The notes under the pieces were generated by a model. The model was not told where the DNA came from. It saw only the letters and a list, made by a program, of their open reading frames with translations, and did no database searches. From Sipunculus nudus (lineage: Eukaryota; Annelida; Sipuncula; Golfingiida; Sipunculidae), in contig CM049310.1 in the NCBI GenBank assembly GCA_026874595.1, positions 50,967,058 to 51,031,057 of the forward strand: 64,000 nt of DNA. Direction: 5' to 3'. The translations under genes and the position numbers were made by a program. Every line of letters starts with the position of its first letter. Positions within the stretch are counted from its first letter, which is position 1. Shown piece by piece: positions 54,282-64,000 of this stretch.

Positions 54282-54485
54282 TTTGACTGAAGTCAAGTAT
54301 TGCTTGGTTGATCTGCCAAGTGAACAAACCAAGACAAGGAACAACTTCCAATTCATCTGAGTCTGTTGACATCCATTTTAATTCCAATTCATTAATTTTT
54401 TTAGCATTCAATTCAAATTATAAAGTTTTTCTTTAATTTCTTATTCAATTCCACTTCAGAATATTCCACTCGTCTGGTTTTATCA

Positions 54486-54811
54486 CTAAGGCCAAAATAT
54501 AAAAAAGTATGGTTCTCAGGCACCGCCCACGTCAATTTTAACCCCCCTCCACCCCCCGCATCAATAACTTTTATTTTGATTTTCATCTTTCAAGAAGATA
54601 ACATGATACAATTTTGATAAGTTTTCCTTTATTATGCAGTGCGTGTACCTGTTTAGAAAATGAAAAATTGTGTTATTATCATGCTTTTCCCTGATCATAT
54701 GACATTTCTATCGAAACATACAAAAAAGGGAAATACTAAAAAAAAAAACGCCCGCCCGCACTGATTTCTGAAAAAAAGTGCCTCAGAGCCATACCTATTT
54801 TTTTGCCTTAG
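54486..54811. mobile_element. 326-bp MITE with CTAAGGC ends
   Basis: Left CTAAGGCCAAAATAT then GTATGGTTCTCAGGCAC; right (complement) CTAAGGCAAAAAAATAGGTA then TGGCTCTGAGGCAC: inverted repeats of about 38 bases. A related truncated copy is at 41713-41975 in the opposite orientation. Confidence 0.8.
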
Positions 54812-55139
54812 GTCATTGCCATTGTACGAAGCCACACACAGTGTTCAACACCTCTACAAGGCTCGTGCTGCCATGTATATGTGACCACGTCAGTGACATA
54901 TATAGGTTCTCCATGGCAACCTCTGTCACGTCCCACTCTTTTAATAGACAGTATGTTACTTAAATAAATAGCTATGTGAACAAATTCCTCATCAATTAAA
55001 TCATGTAGCTTTGACATTTCATCCACGAAAAGGTTTTTGATTGAAGCATCTAAACTTTAAAGAATTTTATTAGCTGCAACCTTATCAAACCTGAAATCCA
55101 CAGGGCGTTTTAATGTAACATTTATATATTAAATGTTTT

Positions 55140-55172
55140 TGCCGTCTTCATGCAACTCAGCATTAAATCGAC

Positions 55173-55216
<44 letters not shown>

Positions 55217-55648
55217 GAGAGTCTAAACCTTATTATTCTTTAACGACACGATTGATTGATTGATTGATTGAATGAGAGAGAGAGAGAAGCTACCAAAATA
55301 TGAAAATAATTAACCTGAAATCCACAATTCTATTCAAAGTATCATTTATATTTCAAATGTTTTCGTCATCTTTATGCAACTTAGCGTTGCGTCGACACGA
55401 TTGATTGATTGATTGTTTGAGAGAGACAGTCTAAACTTTACTCTTTATTGACACGATTGAATGATTGATCGAGAGAGAGAGAGTCTAAACGTTATTATTT
55501 TTGTCAGCTACCAATATATGAATATCTTTTCAAAGTACTATTTATATATCAAAAGTTTTCGTCATCGTCATGCAACTCGGCGTTGTATCGACACGATTGA
55601 TTGCTTGATTGATTGCTCGAGAGAGACAATTTAAACTTTATTTTGTCG

Positions 55649-55682
<34 letters not shown>

Positions 55683-55800
55683 TCCAAACATTATTTTTGA
55701 TTAGTTACAGCTATATGAATATTGTAAACCTGAAATCTACAAGGTTTTTCTATGTAATATTCAAATATCAAAATAGTAATCTTCAGACAGAGAGAGGGAT
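55140..55800. repeat. Compound minisatellite: GATT runs, GA runs and ~200-bp units
   Basis: Larger units recur at about 55150, 55376 and 55570, marked by TCATGCAACTCRGCGTT/CGACACGATTGATTG. Each contains (GATT)n followed by (GA)n and GTCTAAAC. A GA run of about 28 bases is at 55651-55678. Confidence 0.85.
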
Positions 55801-57214
55801 AGGCAAAGCGGAGTCAGACAGAGATAGAAAGGATGGGAAAGATTTAATCAGAATATCGATCACTCTATTAGCAGTTATTAACAATGCTAACCTCGGTCTC
55901 AGGTCGCAGAGTTCTACGTACCTTTGAGATCAAATGCGACCAATATTTAATTACAGTATATCATTACTGGATTTCCGCTGCAGATGTGGGGTGTCACGTA
56001 CAATAATTACCCGGTCTGGCGTGAGGATCCAGCTTACGGTATTCTCTCCACGTTTGACTTATCATCTTCCCCATTAACCTGTGAATCAAGTGTAGTGTCA
56101 ATAATGCCTCAGTGTCTTACTCTGCCGCGTGGTAATGGGTTGTCATGGCAATGTCGTAGCATCCAGAGGTATCAGTTGCATACACGGCCTTTAATAGGGA
56201 TTCAGGTGACGTTATTTTGAAACGCACACTGTACAGAAATACCACATTATATTGGACTATTTTTCCGTCGACAAATGCAATTAAAGTTCTAAAATCCTTA
56301 CAGAGACAGTTTTTTTAGTATAATTCCCTAATAAAGAAATGAGAAAATTGCAATTTATTTTGAGTATTTTTTTTAGTACATAATTCAGTTTACTGTTTTT
56401 TAGCTTGTAAACAGTGTCCGTATCATATAAAATGTCATAAATAAAACCCCTGCATGATGGAGTTAAGTGTGCTAATTGAATTAGGCATTAGTTACCGTTT
56501 TGGTCAATTCCCAGACGCGCATTATTGAATATTATTTTTTGTAAATAGTCCTTTTGGTTGAAAGGTCAGCGTCTCTCACACTACTGGGTGTGAATACTGG
56601 GGGTTCGCTTTTGTTTACCACATGCACGTTTCAGTTCATACCACAATCTTAAAATAAACATTGTGGTCACCGGAGTACCAAGCTTTCCTGTTTTATCAGA
56701 AAAACGCTTAAAATTATTTGATCATCAATGATGGTGTCGCTGAGAGGTGCCAGTGTTTTTTCCAGTGTATCATACCTTCACTGTATTACCTGACCTAGGA
56801 TGACATTAAGGATAAAATGGAATAATGATTAAAGGTGCAAACCAGAAACCCTTCAACAAGCATTTCATGAAATGAACGATATACGTCAGACTGGGAACTT
56901 TCGCAAAACGGCAACCTTCACAAAAAAAGGGAAAAGGTCTGAATATTATGAGCAGAGGGTGTTTATCTAAATTGAGATATGTATCTACCTATTTATCCTG
57001 TACAGCTGACCTTGGTTTTTGTAGAACTCTCTGAAACACGCATGATCCCGGCAGTCCGGGGAGGAGCACGTACAGTTTGCAATCTTTGACCCAGCCTACA
57101 GCGTGGTTTCAAAGGAGAACAGCGACTTTTAACGAGAAAACAACTATTATTACCTGTATCTTTTAAAAAGTATTGGCCCTAATCGCTTGCCGCTCAAGAT
57201 GAGATGAATCAACC
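55801..57214. other. Non-coding stretch
   Basis: No gene recognised. The open plus frame 55984-56220 has no recognisable domain and no clear splice context. Confidence 0.5.
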
Positions 57215-57305
57215 GGGGACAGACCAATTAGATATGTGTTCTGACGACTAATCCAATAAACCAAAAGTTGTGAGTTCGAATCTTACTCCGGTATCGGACC
57301 TTGGC
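57215..57305 (+). repeat. tRNA-like promoter remnant (SINE head or tRNA pseudogene)
   Basis: GTGAGTTCGAATCTTACTC fits a T-arm/B-box (GTTCGAATC), preceded some 40 bases earlier by a weak A-box-like segment. No full cloverleaf with a paired acceptor stem could be drawn, so this is at best a tRNA-derived fragment. Confidence 0.3.
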
Positions 57306-57485
57306 GGAGTTTCACTCGAAGTCCATGGATGAAAAGGGAGATTTTTAGATGAAGAGAGATTTCCAGATGAGCTTTCAGATAAATTGTTCGTTTCTTGTTT
57401 AATATATTCGTTACATTTCAACCATGATTTGATTGAGGGTTAATGGATGAACCTCCCGATATCAAGCGTGAACCAGCCAGCATGC

Positions 57486-57945
57486 CGGGCACATCGCTGG
57501 TTACTGTGGTTGGCTTCATATTCGCGAGGCTGAAATTTCGCGACTTTTCCATTTTTAATGTTTTTCGAGGGTTTCATTTTCGCGATCTCACAAGAACCTA
57601 CTAGTATATCAAATCTTTGGCAAAACCATATACCTTTGTGTTTTATAAAATGAGAATAGGTCATGAGTTTGTGACATTTTCTTATATAATGATGGGCCAG
57701 TACACACAGCATAGGTGGTTTAGTTCAAATTTAAGGTTTAAATTTCCCTATACCTGCAAGGATGTAATTTATTAAAAAATTCTCTCTGTTCTAACCTATT
57801 ACCATAATGTATTGATTACACTAAATAAGAAGATCATTCTCAATTGGCCGATTATTCCCGAGGTTTTCATTTTCGCGATTATTTCCCATTCGCGAATATC
57901 GCGAAATTAAAACCCTCGCGAACAAAAAGGCAACCACATTATATC
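57486..57945. mobile_element. Foldback MITE with TTCGCGA-rich arms
   Basis: Left: TTACTGTGGTTGGCTTC, ATTCGCGAGG, AATTTCGCGA. Right (complement): ATAATGTGGTTGCC, TTCGCGAGGG, AATTTCGCGATATTCGCGAA. The arms are imperfect, about 100 bases each. Confidence 0.7.
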
Positions 57946-58040
57946 ACTACATGAGTGGAGATGACAGACAGTGTAATAAGCACAGCGGATCTTCTCGGGA
58001 TGAATCAGTGGTGTACAAATATGTTTCAATAAAGGCTGGC

Positions 58041-58930
58041 TGTGGGACGGCCTTGACTACTTGTCTCAAATGTCAAACTTTAAAATAGAAAATTTTTACA
58101 TTTCAAGGAAACGCCTTCAATTTACATTTCACATGCGCATGCTAAGTAAATATTACATATTCCGTGAACTCCTTACCACAAAATACCAATGTTTAGTTGA
58201 TTTGCCTTTACACAATTCTTATCCAACGTATTTTAACGGATTTCATTACCCTCTTCACTACATTTATACCATGCCCTTTTATACTATATTTTACTTATAC
58301 TATTTATACATAATCTGCTATGCCGAAGCCCCGGTGCATTGTGGGCAGTAGATTTCAAAGCCAACAAACCCTAACAAGTAGAGTCTTTCTCGTGAGTGTC
58401 TGATTCTGTACCGTGTGAGGGTAACACCTAGCCATGACAACATGACACTCAGGCCTTCGGAAAAAAAACTGATGGGGATCTGCCCATCGTCTTCAGCTCA
58501 TCTAAAATCGACGTTTGGGGTGACAAGCTGTCGCTAGGGTAACACCCCGGGTACAAACTCTGACAGGAAGATGTTACCCGAAAGGGAGCCCATGCAAAGA
58601 AAATCTGAGTAAGAATAGTTCACACTGCGCAGAAGCGTATACTCTCATGAGTGACTACGACTCTGCTGAATAGAGATTATGGGTAATGAAATATTAAATA
58701 CACCAATGGCGTAGGTATATAAATTTAGTGAAGAGGGGTATGTGCTTAATTACAATATGTTGAATGAGGATGGTTTCAAGGGCAAATTACATGAATGTTT
58801 TGTAGTAAGGACTTGAGTAAGTAATAATGTGTAAGCATGCGCTTGTGCAATGTAAACAGAGGATGTTTCCTTGGTCTGTGAAACATTTTGATTTTAAAAT
58901 TCGACGGTTGACAAAAATAGTCCCACAATT
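58041..58930. mobile_element. Foldback element, arms of ~230 bp
   Basis: Left arm 58041-58270 and right arm about 58700-58930 are inverted copies: TGTGGGAC...; AAGGAAAC; GCGCATGCT; CTCCTTAC/GTAAGGAC; ATTTGCC; CCCTCTTCACT. A solo arm of the same family is at 48955-49190. No coding potential. The target duplication was not identified. Confidence 0.75.
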
Positions 58931-60255
58931 CCTAACTAGCAGAAGTTCGTTTTGAGTAGAAACGACCTCTGGTGGAAGGGTGAGTTCAGTTGTGTTTACC
59001 CAGATAAAAATGGAGACGGTCACCTCCACAAAATAACGAAGATGACAGATAAATCAGACTTCAAGATGTAGATAAGTGTAATCACTTGACATACCTAACG
59101 ATCTTCTCATTTAACAGAGTTCTTTCCTCCTTAGCACTCGTCTTGTTTTCTTGTTCAAGAGTTTGTCATCTTCAAACTGTCACCATTGTTAATACATTTA
59201 ACGTGAGGTGTCTGAACCAGTTGAATAAACCACTTCAGTTTGGCACGTCGTCTCTAACTTTGAGTATGCTCAGATGTCAAATTTTAGGTCAGACTGTATT
59301 TTAAAGGAGGGAAATCTAATATTACTGGGGTCGATGGGGTAGCATTGTTTACAATTCAATACAATATTGAAATAAAAGTACCTTCTACATTAGATGTAGA
59401 AGCTCGCAACGCTCGTTGTTGCTGCCTTCTGGAGGATATTTTATAAATGCAGTGAGACTTATCTTTTTACGGGCTTAACCGAAGTTTTGTGCTAATTTTT
59501 AAGGAACTGGTCCTTTTGTTTTGTTTTCTAAAAAAAGGAATTAAAAAAATATCATTGCCGCTTATAGCGACATCTGTTGGTCACCTCTAACACTAAGAGT
59601 TCGGGTGCGTTATATCGACAGAAAAAAGATAATCTCAAATGATTAGAAGAAGAGAAGTTATTTTAAAAGGTAAAGTTCTTATTCTTATCAAAGTCTTTTT
59701 TAATGGAATTTTATTTTTCATTATTTAAACGATTCTTGCTTTTTTTGTTTTAAGTAGTAAAGAAACAATTTGGAGATTAAAACCAGTTCCATGATATTGT
59801 CATGCAATTTACAATTATTCATATAGCATTGCATGCGAGAGCTATTCAGAATGTATACTAGCACCCCGTGTACATTCGATTACCTGTGAAAGGGTGTTGA
59901 GCCCTCCCTTCCCCCCCCCCCCCCGCTTATCCAACCCCCTTTCTAAGAAACTGTGTCCGCCCCCGGCAGGTATTCTGGTAGGGTCTTGCATCGATGAGAT
60001 TCCCTTGTATGACTACTTACATTTGTCATCGCGGAATGATGACATCAATGTACCTCGCACACAGCTGTTTAACACTTTGTTATGGCTCTGCGTGTTGGTA
60101 TAAACACAGTCCATGTGTGTCTGTTTATCTTAACAAGGCCACGTGACCGAAGGTCCCAATATGAACCTCAACACGTGATGATACACGCCTGATGCACTGT
60201 TTTTAACACTCGTTTAAAGGAGAAAGCAAACAGTTTCAAGGCAATATATTTTGGC
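58931..60255. other. Non-coding stretch
   Basis: No gene recognised. A C run is at about 59914-59923. Confidence 0.5.
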
Positions 60256-60256
60256 A

Positions 60257-60455
60257 GGTAACAGAAGCGGACCCAGGGGAGGGGTTCTGTGGGTTCGGAC
60301 CCCCCCCCCCCTTTTCATCCGCTGCAAGCGTTTTTTTAGAGTATCAATCAAATTTTGCGGCTTGGACCCCCCCCCCCTTTCCGGACCTGGTGATCATTTT
60401 TTAGGTTTCTCATTAGTTCTCCTTGGATGGCCCTAAATCCTGGATCCGCCCCTGG
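60257..60455. mobile_element. Short MITE with GCGGAYCCAGG ends
   Basis: Left CAGAAGCGGACCCAGG, right (complement) CAGGGGCGGATCCAGG. Two C runs (60300-60312, 60367-60378) lie inside. GGTACAGA at the right and GGTAACAGA at the left may be a damaged 8-bp duplication. hAT-like terminus. Confidence 0.65.
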
Positions 60456-60541
60456 GTACAGAATTATTTTAAAGGGAAGAAGCTAGTTTTCGTGTTAATT
60501 CAACATGCTTTATAGGTGATTTGGACCCTTTAAGTTAAAAA

Positions 60542-60690
60542 TTACCACATGGCCGAAAGATCTGTCCTGAATATAGATATACTACCAGTGTAATAGTTAA
60601 ACGTGGTAAACAAAGAGGGTTTAACAAATCGCGGCGCGGTTACTGAACTACACCATATATCGATTTAACGTTTAGCCGCTGAACACGTCT
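60542..60690. repeat. Dispersed repeat, copy shared with 41098-41265
   Basis: The same ordered blocks as the copy near 41.1 kb (ATGGCCGAAAG, AATCGCGGCG, TACTGAAC, CGTTTAGCC). About 20 bases shorter through internal deletion. Confidence 0.65.
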
Positions 60691-61910
60691 AAAATATTTT
60701 ACCAAATGCTGACCAAACAACACCCTAATAAATACACCTTATATTTTACATATATTTTGATGCAATAACAATAACATTATTAATATGTATTTTACACTAT
60801 TCAAAGATGTTCATTAATAGTTCTCATTCATGCAGGGCACGTAATAACATGACCTGTTTTAATATTGCTGATATGTGCGTCAAATTTACATTAATTTAAG
60901 TCAGTCCTTTTGTTTTATCATTCATCCACTCAAGATGCAGGCCATCCAGGACTATGGTAGTGTTTGTAATATACCTATAAAGTATAGAACACGATCATGT
61001 TCACAATTTGGGGATTTTGTCAATTTGTTTGTCATGACATTTTAAAATATTTACAAGTTCTTCACGAAGAGTATCTCTATCCTCCCTATGTTCGGAGAAC
61101 AGGGCATTTATTAAAACACACATCTTGTTGCTATGGTTATTCATACGTGCTCTGTCTCCCGGCGCTTTTTGGGACCCGCCTCGTTTTGACATTGATTTCC
61201 GGTTGATTGAAATCTGTCGTGGGCGAAAACAGGTACTGAATGACTACTTCAAATAGCAGATGATGCATGTTGATTCCGCTTCACGCTTTTTTTACATTAA
61301 TTTCTGTATACACTCAATATATTTTGGGCTACATTGAAGCATTAGGCCTACAATTAATTACTCTGTTTCCGATAGAAAATTGATAACATAACAAGTCGAC
61401 ATAATGGACATAGAAGACACGAATGATTTTAAGTGATGTACGTCATTTCCGACATTCAGGCTTTAACGCTGCCCATTCACTATCCTTTTGAAAAAGAATG
61501 TATGTGATTTCTGGCTTCCTCAGTGTAGATATAAATGATCTAATAGTTTTTGTTGTGAAAAGTTCTTATAAGGATATACGTGCGGCTCGTCTTTATACAT
61601 CTACTATACATGGTTATAGTAGGGAATATTGAATTCAAAACACTTCCGGAAGAACGTTTATACCGCAGTCATTGCTTATTTAACTCTAACAGGCATCAAC
61701 AGAATCAATTAATAAAATAATAAACAAAATTGCACTACTTTGGTCGTCCGCCGCCATGTTACCAGTGTTTATCGAGTAGTCAGTTTTGGCGAAATCTCTC
61801 CGATGATGGTTTCGCAGTTTCGCAAAACCAGTATCGGTTTCGCTATTATTAAGTGGACGGTTTCCCGGAAGTGGCGAATTTATGAGTTAGTCAACTATTT
61901 GAGATACCAT

Positions 61911-61943
<33 letters not shown>

Positions 61944-62348
61944 TTCTCTCGTATAACAAAAACTGAAATATGAACGTTACATGCACAATATTATGATAGG
62001 TAGGAGCCCCAGAAAACATGACACTATCAATCATCTATTTTTCCAGTCGTTAAAAAATTAGGAGAATAAAAAACACGGATATTACTTTGAACACGTTTTT
62101 TATCCGGAATTATTCAGGTCAACGTAAAATCAATCGTTCCACCTGTCTGGTAGCATGTCCCTGAAGAATGGTCCATAGAAGCCACTAACAGAGCTGTATA
62201 TAACGACTCGGCTTTTCATGTCGGGTCAGCTCATAGACTGATTTGCGTTCGCTAACAATTAGATGGTTTCTTGCTTTAGCTGCTAATGCCTTCATAGAAC
62301 ATTGATAATGTTTTCCTGTGTAGCTAGTTGTTGTATGAGGTGATCTGG

Positions 62349-62426
<78 letters not shown>

Positions 62427-63187
62427 ATATATATATATTTATTATTATCGTTATATATATATATAATATATATAATATATAATACATTTATATACACAAT
62501 AATAGTTATATAATGAAATATATTTATAAATGTATAGTTATATAATGATATATATATATATATCTCATATTAAGATATATATATATATAATGATAATTAT
62601 TATTATTATATGTTTATTACTATTATTATTGATATATAATTCATATATATATCAATATATTTATATCATATCATGATATATGCAACAATAATAATATTAA
62701 TAAGAAGAAATTAACGATTGTTATTATTACTATAATTAGTTTAATTATTGATTTTATTTGTGAGCGTATCCTTAAACCAACACACGTTAATAAGCAGTGA
62801 AAAATAAGTGTTATGCCATAGTCTAGTGTTTGAATACTCTAAGTAAGTCAGTCATAAACATATAATATTATTCATATAATATTACCTGCCGGAACGACCT
62901 GTATTAATATGTTATGCTCTTTGCTATTGCAAGGCCATCAAATCTCCCATATCGATGGCGTCACAGTACGTGTCGGTTCTGTAAATGGTTATGGTGGCCA
63001 TTAGACGTGATTAACCTCTGCTCTTTGATTCCGATTTCAATTCACGTTTGACGTCATGCAGACCCCTAGGCTCATCTGTATGAGCAATAGATCTGTATGA
63101 GTATAGATATGTCATCTAAAGGTGGGTTGTTATGTCATCTACAGTTTTTAGTGCGTTGGTAACGAGTTACGTGCTTTTCTCTTGCAG
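60691..63187. other. Non-coding stretch with long TA tract
   Basis: No gene recognised. A CT microsatellite is at 61911-61950. A TA tract of about 75 bases (62349-62423) is followed by 250 bases of TA/ATT-rich sequence to about 62700. A short charged minus frame (61192-61001) is discussed under findings. Confidence 0.55.
62349..62423. repeat. Long TA microsatellite
   Basis: Uninterrupted TA repeat, then imperfect TA-rich sequence with short palindromes (for example TATATCATATCATGATATA near 62664). Confidence 0.9.
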
Positions 63188-63471
63188 ATGTCCGCGTGAT
63201 CCGCTGGTGGCGTCATACGGGCTTGGCAACTTCGGCAGGCAGGATGTCTTCGTCTCCTCGGAATGTGAATTCTCGACCACGTGACTCTCTTCACCGCGCC
63301 AAAGAGATGTGGGAAGAGAAGGCCATTGACAAACAGTACAGTACCAGCGTAGAGAGAGCACACGGCAGCAAGGACTCGCCGCGAGCTAACGAAGGACAAT
63401 TAAGGACTCAAGGGGCACCGGTCTGCCCTCAGAAGGTGCTCTCGAAAATAACTGATATTGAACTGCTGTAG
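63188..63471 (+). CDS. Possible terminal exon of an unknown gene
   Basis: A polypyrimidine tract and TTGCAG end at 63187. The frame then runs open to TAG at 63469-63471, about 93 codons, reading VRVIRWWRHTGLATSAGRMS at the start, a charged stretch (SLHRAKEMWEEKAIDKQYST) and a C-terminus LSKITDIELL. GC content is above the surroundings. I do not recognise the protein and no upstream exon was found, so it could be a chance open frame. Confidence 0.3.
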
Positions 63472-64000
63472 CAGCAGTGAACCTCAAAGATGAATATTTG
63501 ATTAACTTCTCCGTGATACGGGGATGGAATATGGTTAAATTATCAGTTTTCCTTAATCAAGACGAGGATCGCTCAACACGAGGTTATTTGCGTAATTGGA
63601 TTGTTGGAGGTTTGCAAAGGATCATCCACGATGTACGCGTAACATATAAACATTAATTTTTACAACAGTGGAACAACTTGAATCTCCGCAATTCATCTAC
63701 CTTATTTCCAAATTATAATGTCGGTATGACATTTCATGTTGTTATATTAATGAATTTAAGTTTTACATTTACATAAAACGAGTTGATAAATTCTATGTAA
63801 ATTAATGCGCAAGCACTGGGTAAATGAATTCCATATATAAGAAAAGGATCCTTAATTGAACATTTGATTCGTCAGCTGAAATGAAATTGATGGCAGATGT
63901 TGTCTGGTTCACCGAGTAATAAGTGCAACAACTGAAAGGGTGTGGTGTGGTGGGGGAGGGGAGGCACTCCTTACATAAATGTTTACGGGGACGCTGGCCC
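63472..64000. other. Right-edge non-coding stretch
   Basis: AT-rich, no gene recognised. No AATAAA is seen close after the possible terminal exon. Confidence 0.5.

Noticed and set aside
57215-57305. Intact tRNA gene
   Set aside because: Only a B-box/T-arm match is convincing; acceptor and D arms do not pair, so it is listed as a tRNA-like remnant.
62185-62513. Open frames rich in Ile-Tyr
   Set aside because: Translation of TA microsatellites; the same applies to similar frames near 20.4, 20.9, 46.5 and 52.7 kb.

Overview
This is a eukaryotic (animal) genomic window: split genes with GT-AG introns, TA/AT microsatellites, many inverted-repeat transposons and long stretches without genes. The encoded proteins are metazoan. 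Several repeats, such as tandem copies built on GACCTTGAAG...AAGGTCA, resemble those I associate with marine molluscs, especially bivalves. I infer a marine lophotrochozoan, probably a mollusc; the species is not determinable.

Three genes are well supported. (1) TFIIB (general transcription factor IIB) lies on the minus strand. A short first coding exon is at 24059-24084 and five further exons are between 6990 and 2899; the second cyclin fold should lie beyond the left edge. Intron 1 is about 17 kb. (2) Mitochondrial endonuclease G is on the plus strand, complete in three coding exons (27021-27563, 28980-29092, 29860-30136), 310 residues. (3) A TRPV-like cation channel with ankyrin repeats is on the minus strand (35952-33649), 767 residues, intronless in its coding region, with a good TATA box upstream. 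A possible terminal exon of an unknown gene is at 63188-63471. No convincing gene was seen between about 36.2 and 63.2 kb.

The large TFIIB intron is a layered transposon deposit. A dead hAT/BED-finger transposase gene (8910-12055) carries two nested MITEs with clean 8-bp and 10-bp target duplications and then a tandem duplication. Next to it is a roughly 10-kb imperfect palindrome (12331-22425). Its left arm is split by a 6,977-bp TA-flanked insertion (13241-20217), and the right arm preserves the empty site. At its right edge sits a 1,044-bp element (22434-23477) with long terminal inverted repeats and a 9-bp target duplication.

The smaller TFIIB introns hold a 32-bp minisatellite made of CCAAT-box-like units, an 18-copy 28-bp minisatellite with partial three-unit higher-order structure, and three evenly spaced DR1-type nuclear receptor motifs. 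The right half of the window is gene-poor and holds dispersed MITE/foldback families (41.7, 47.4, 49, 53.9, 54.5, 57.5, 58, 60.3 kb) and simple repeats. I found no prokaryotic-type system, CRISPR array, rRNA or convincing intact tRNA. The most unusual content is the nested palindromic transposon complex, which I cannot assign to a named family from sequence alone.
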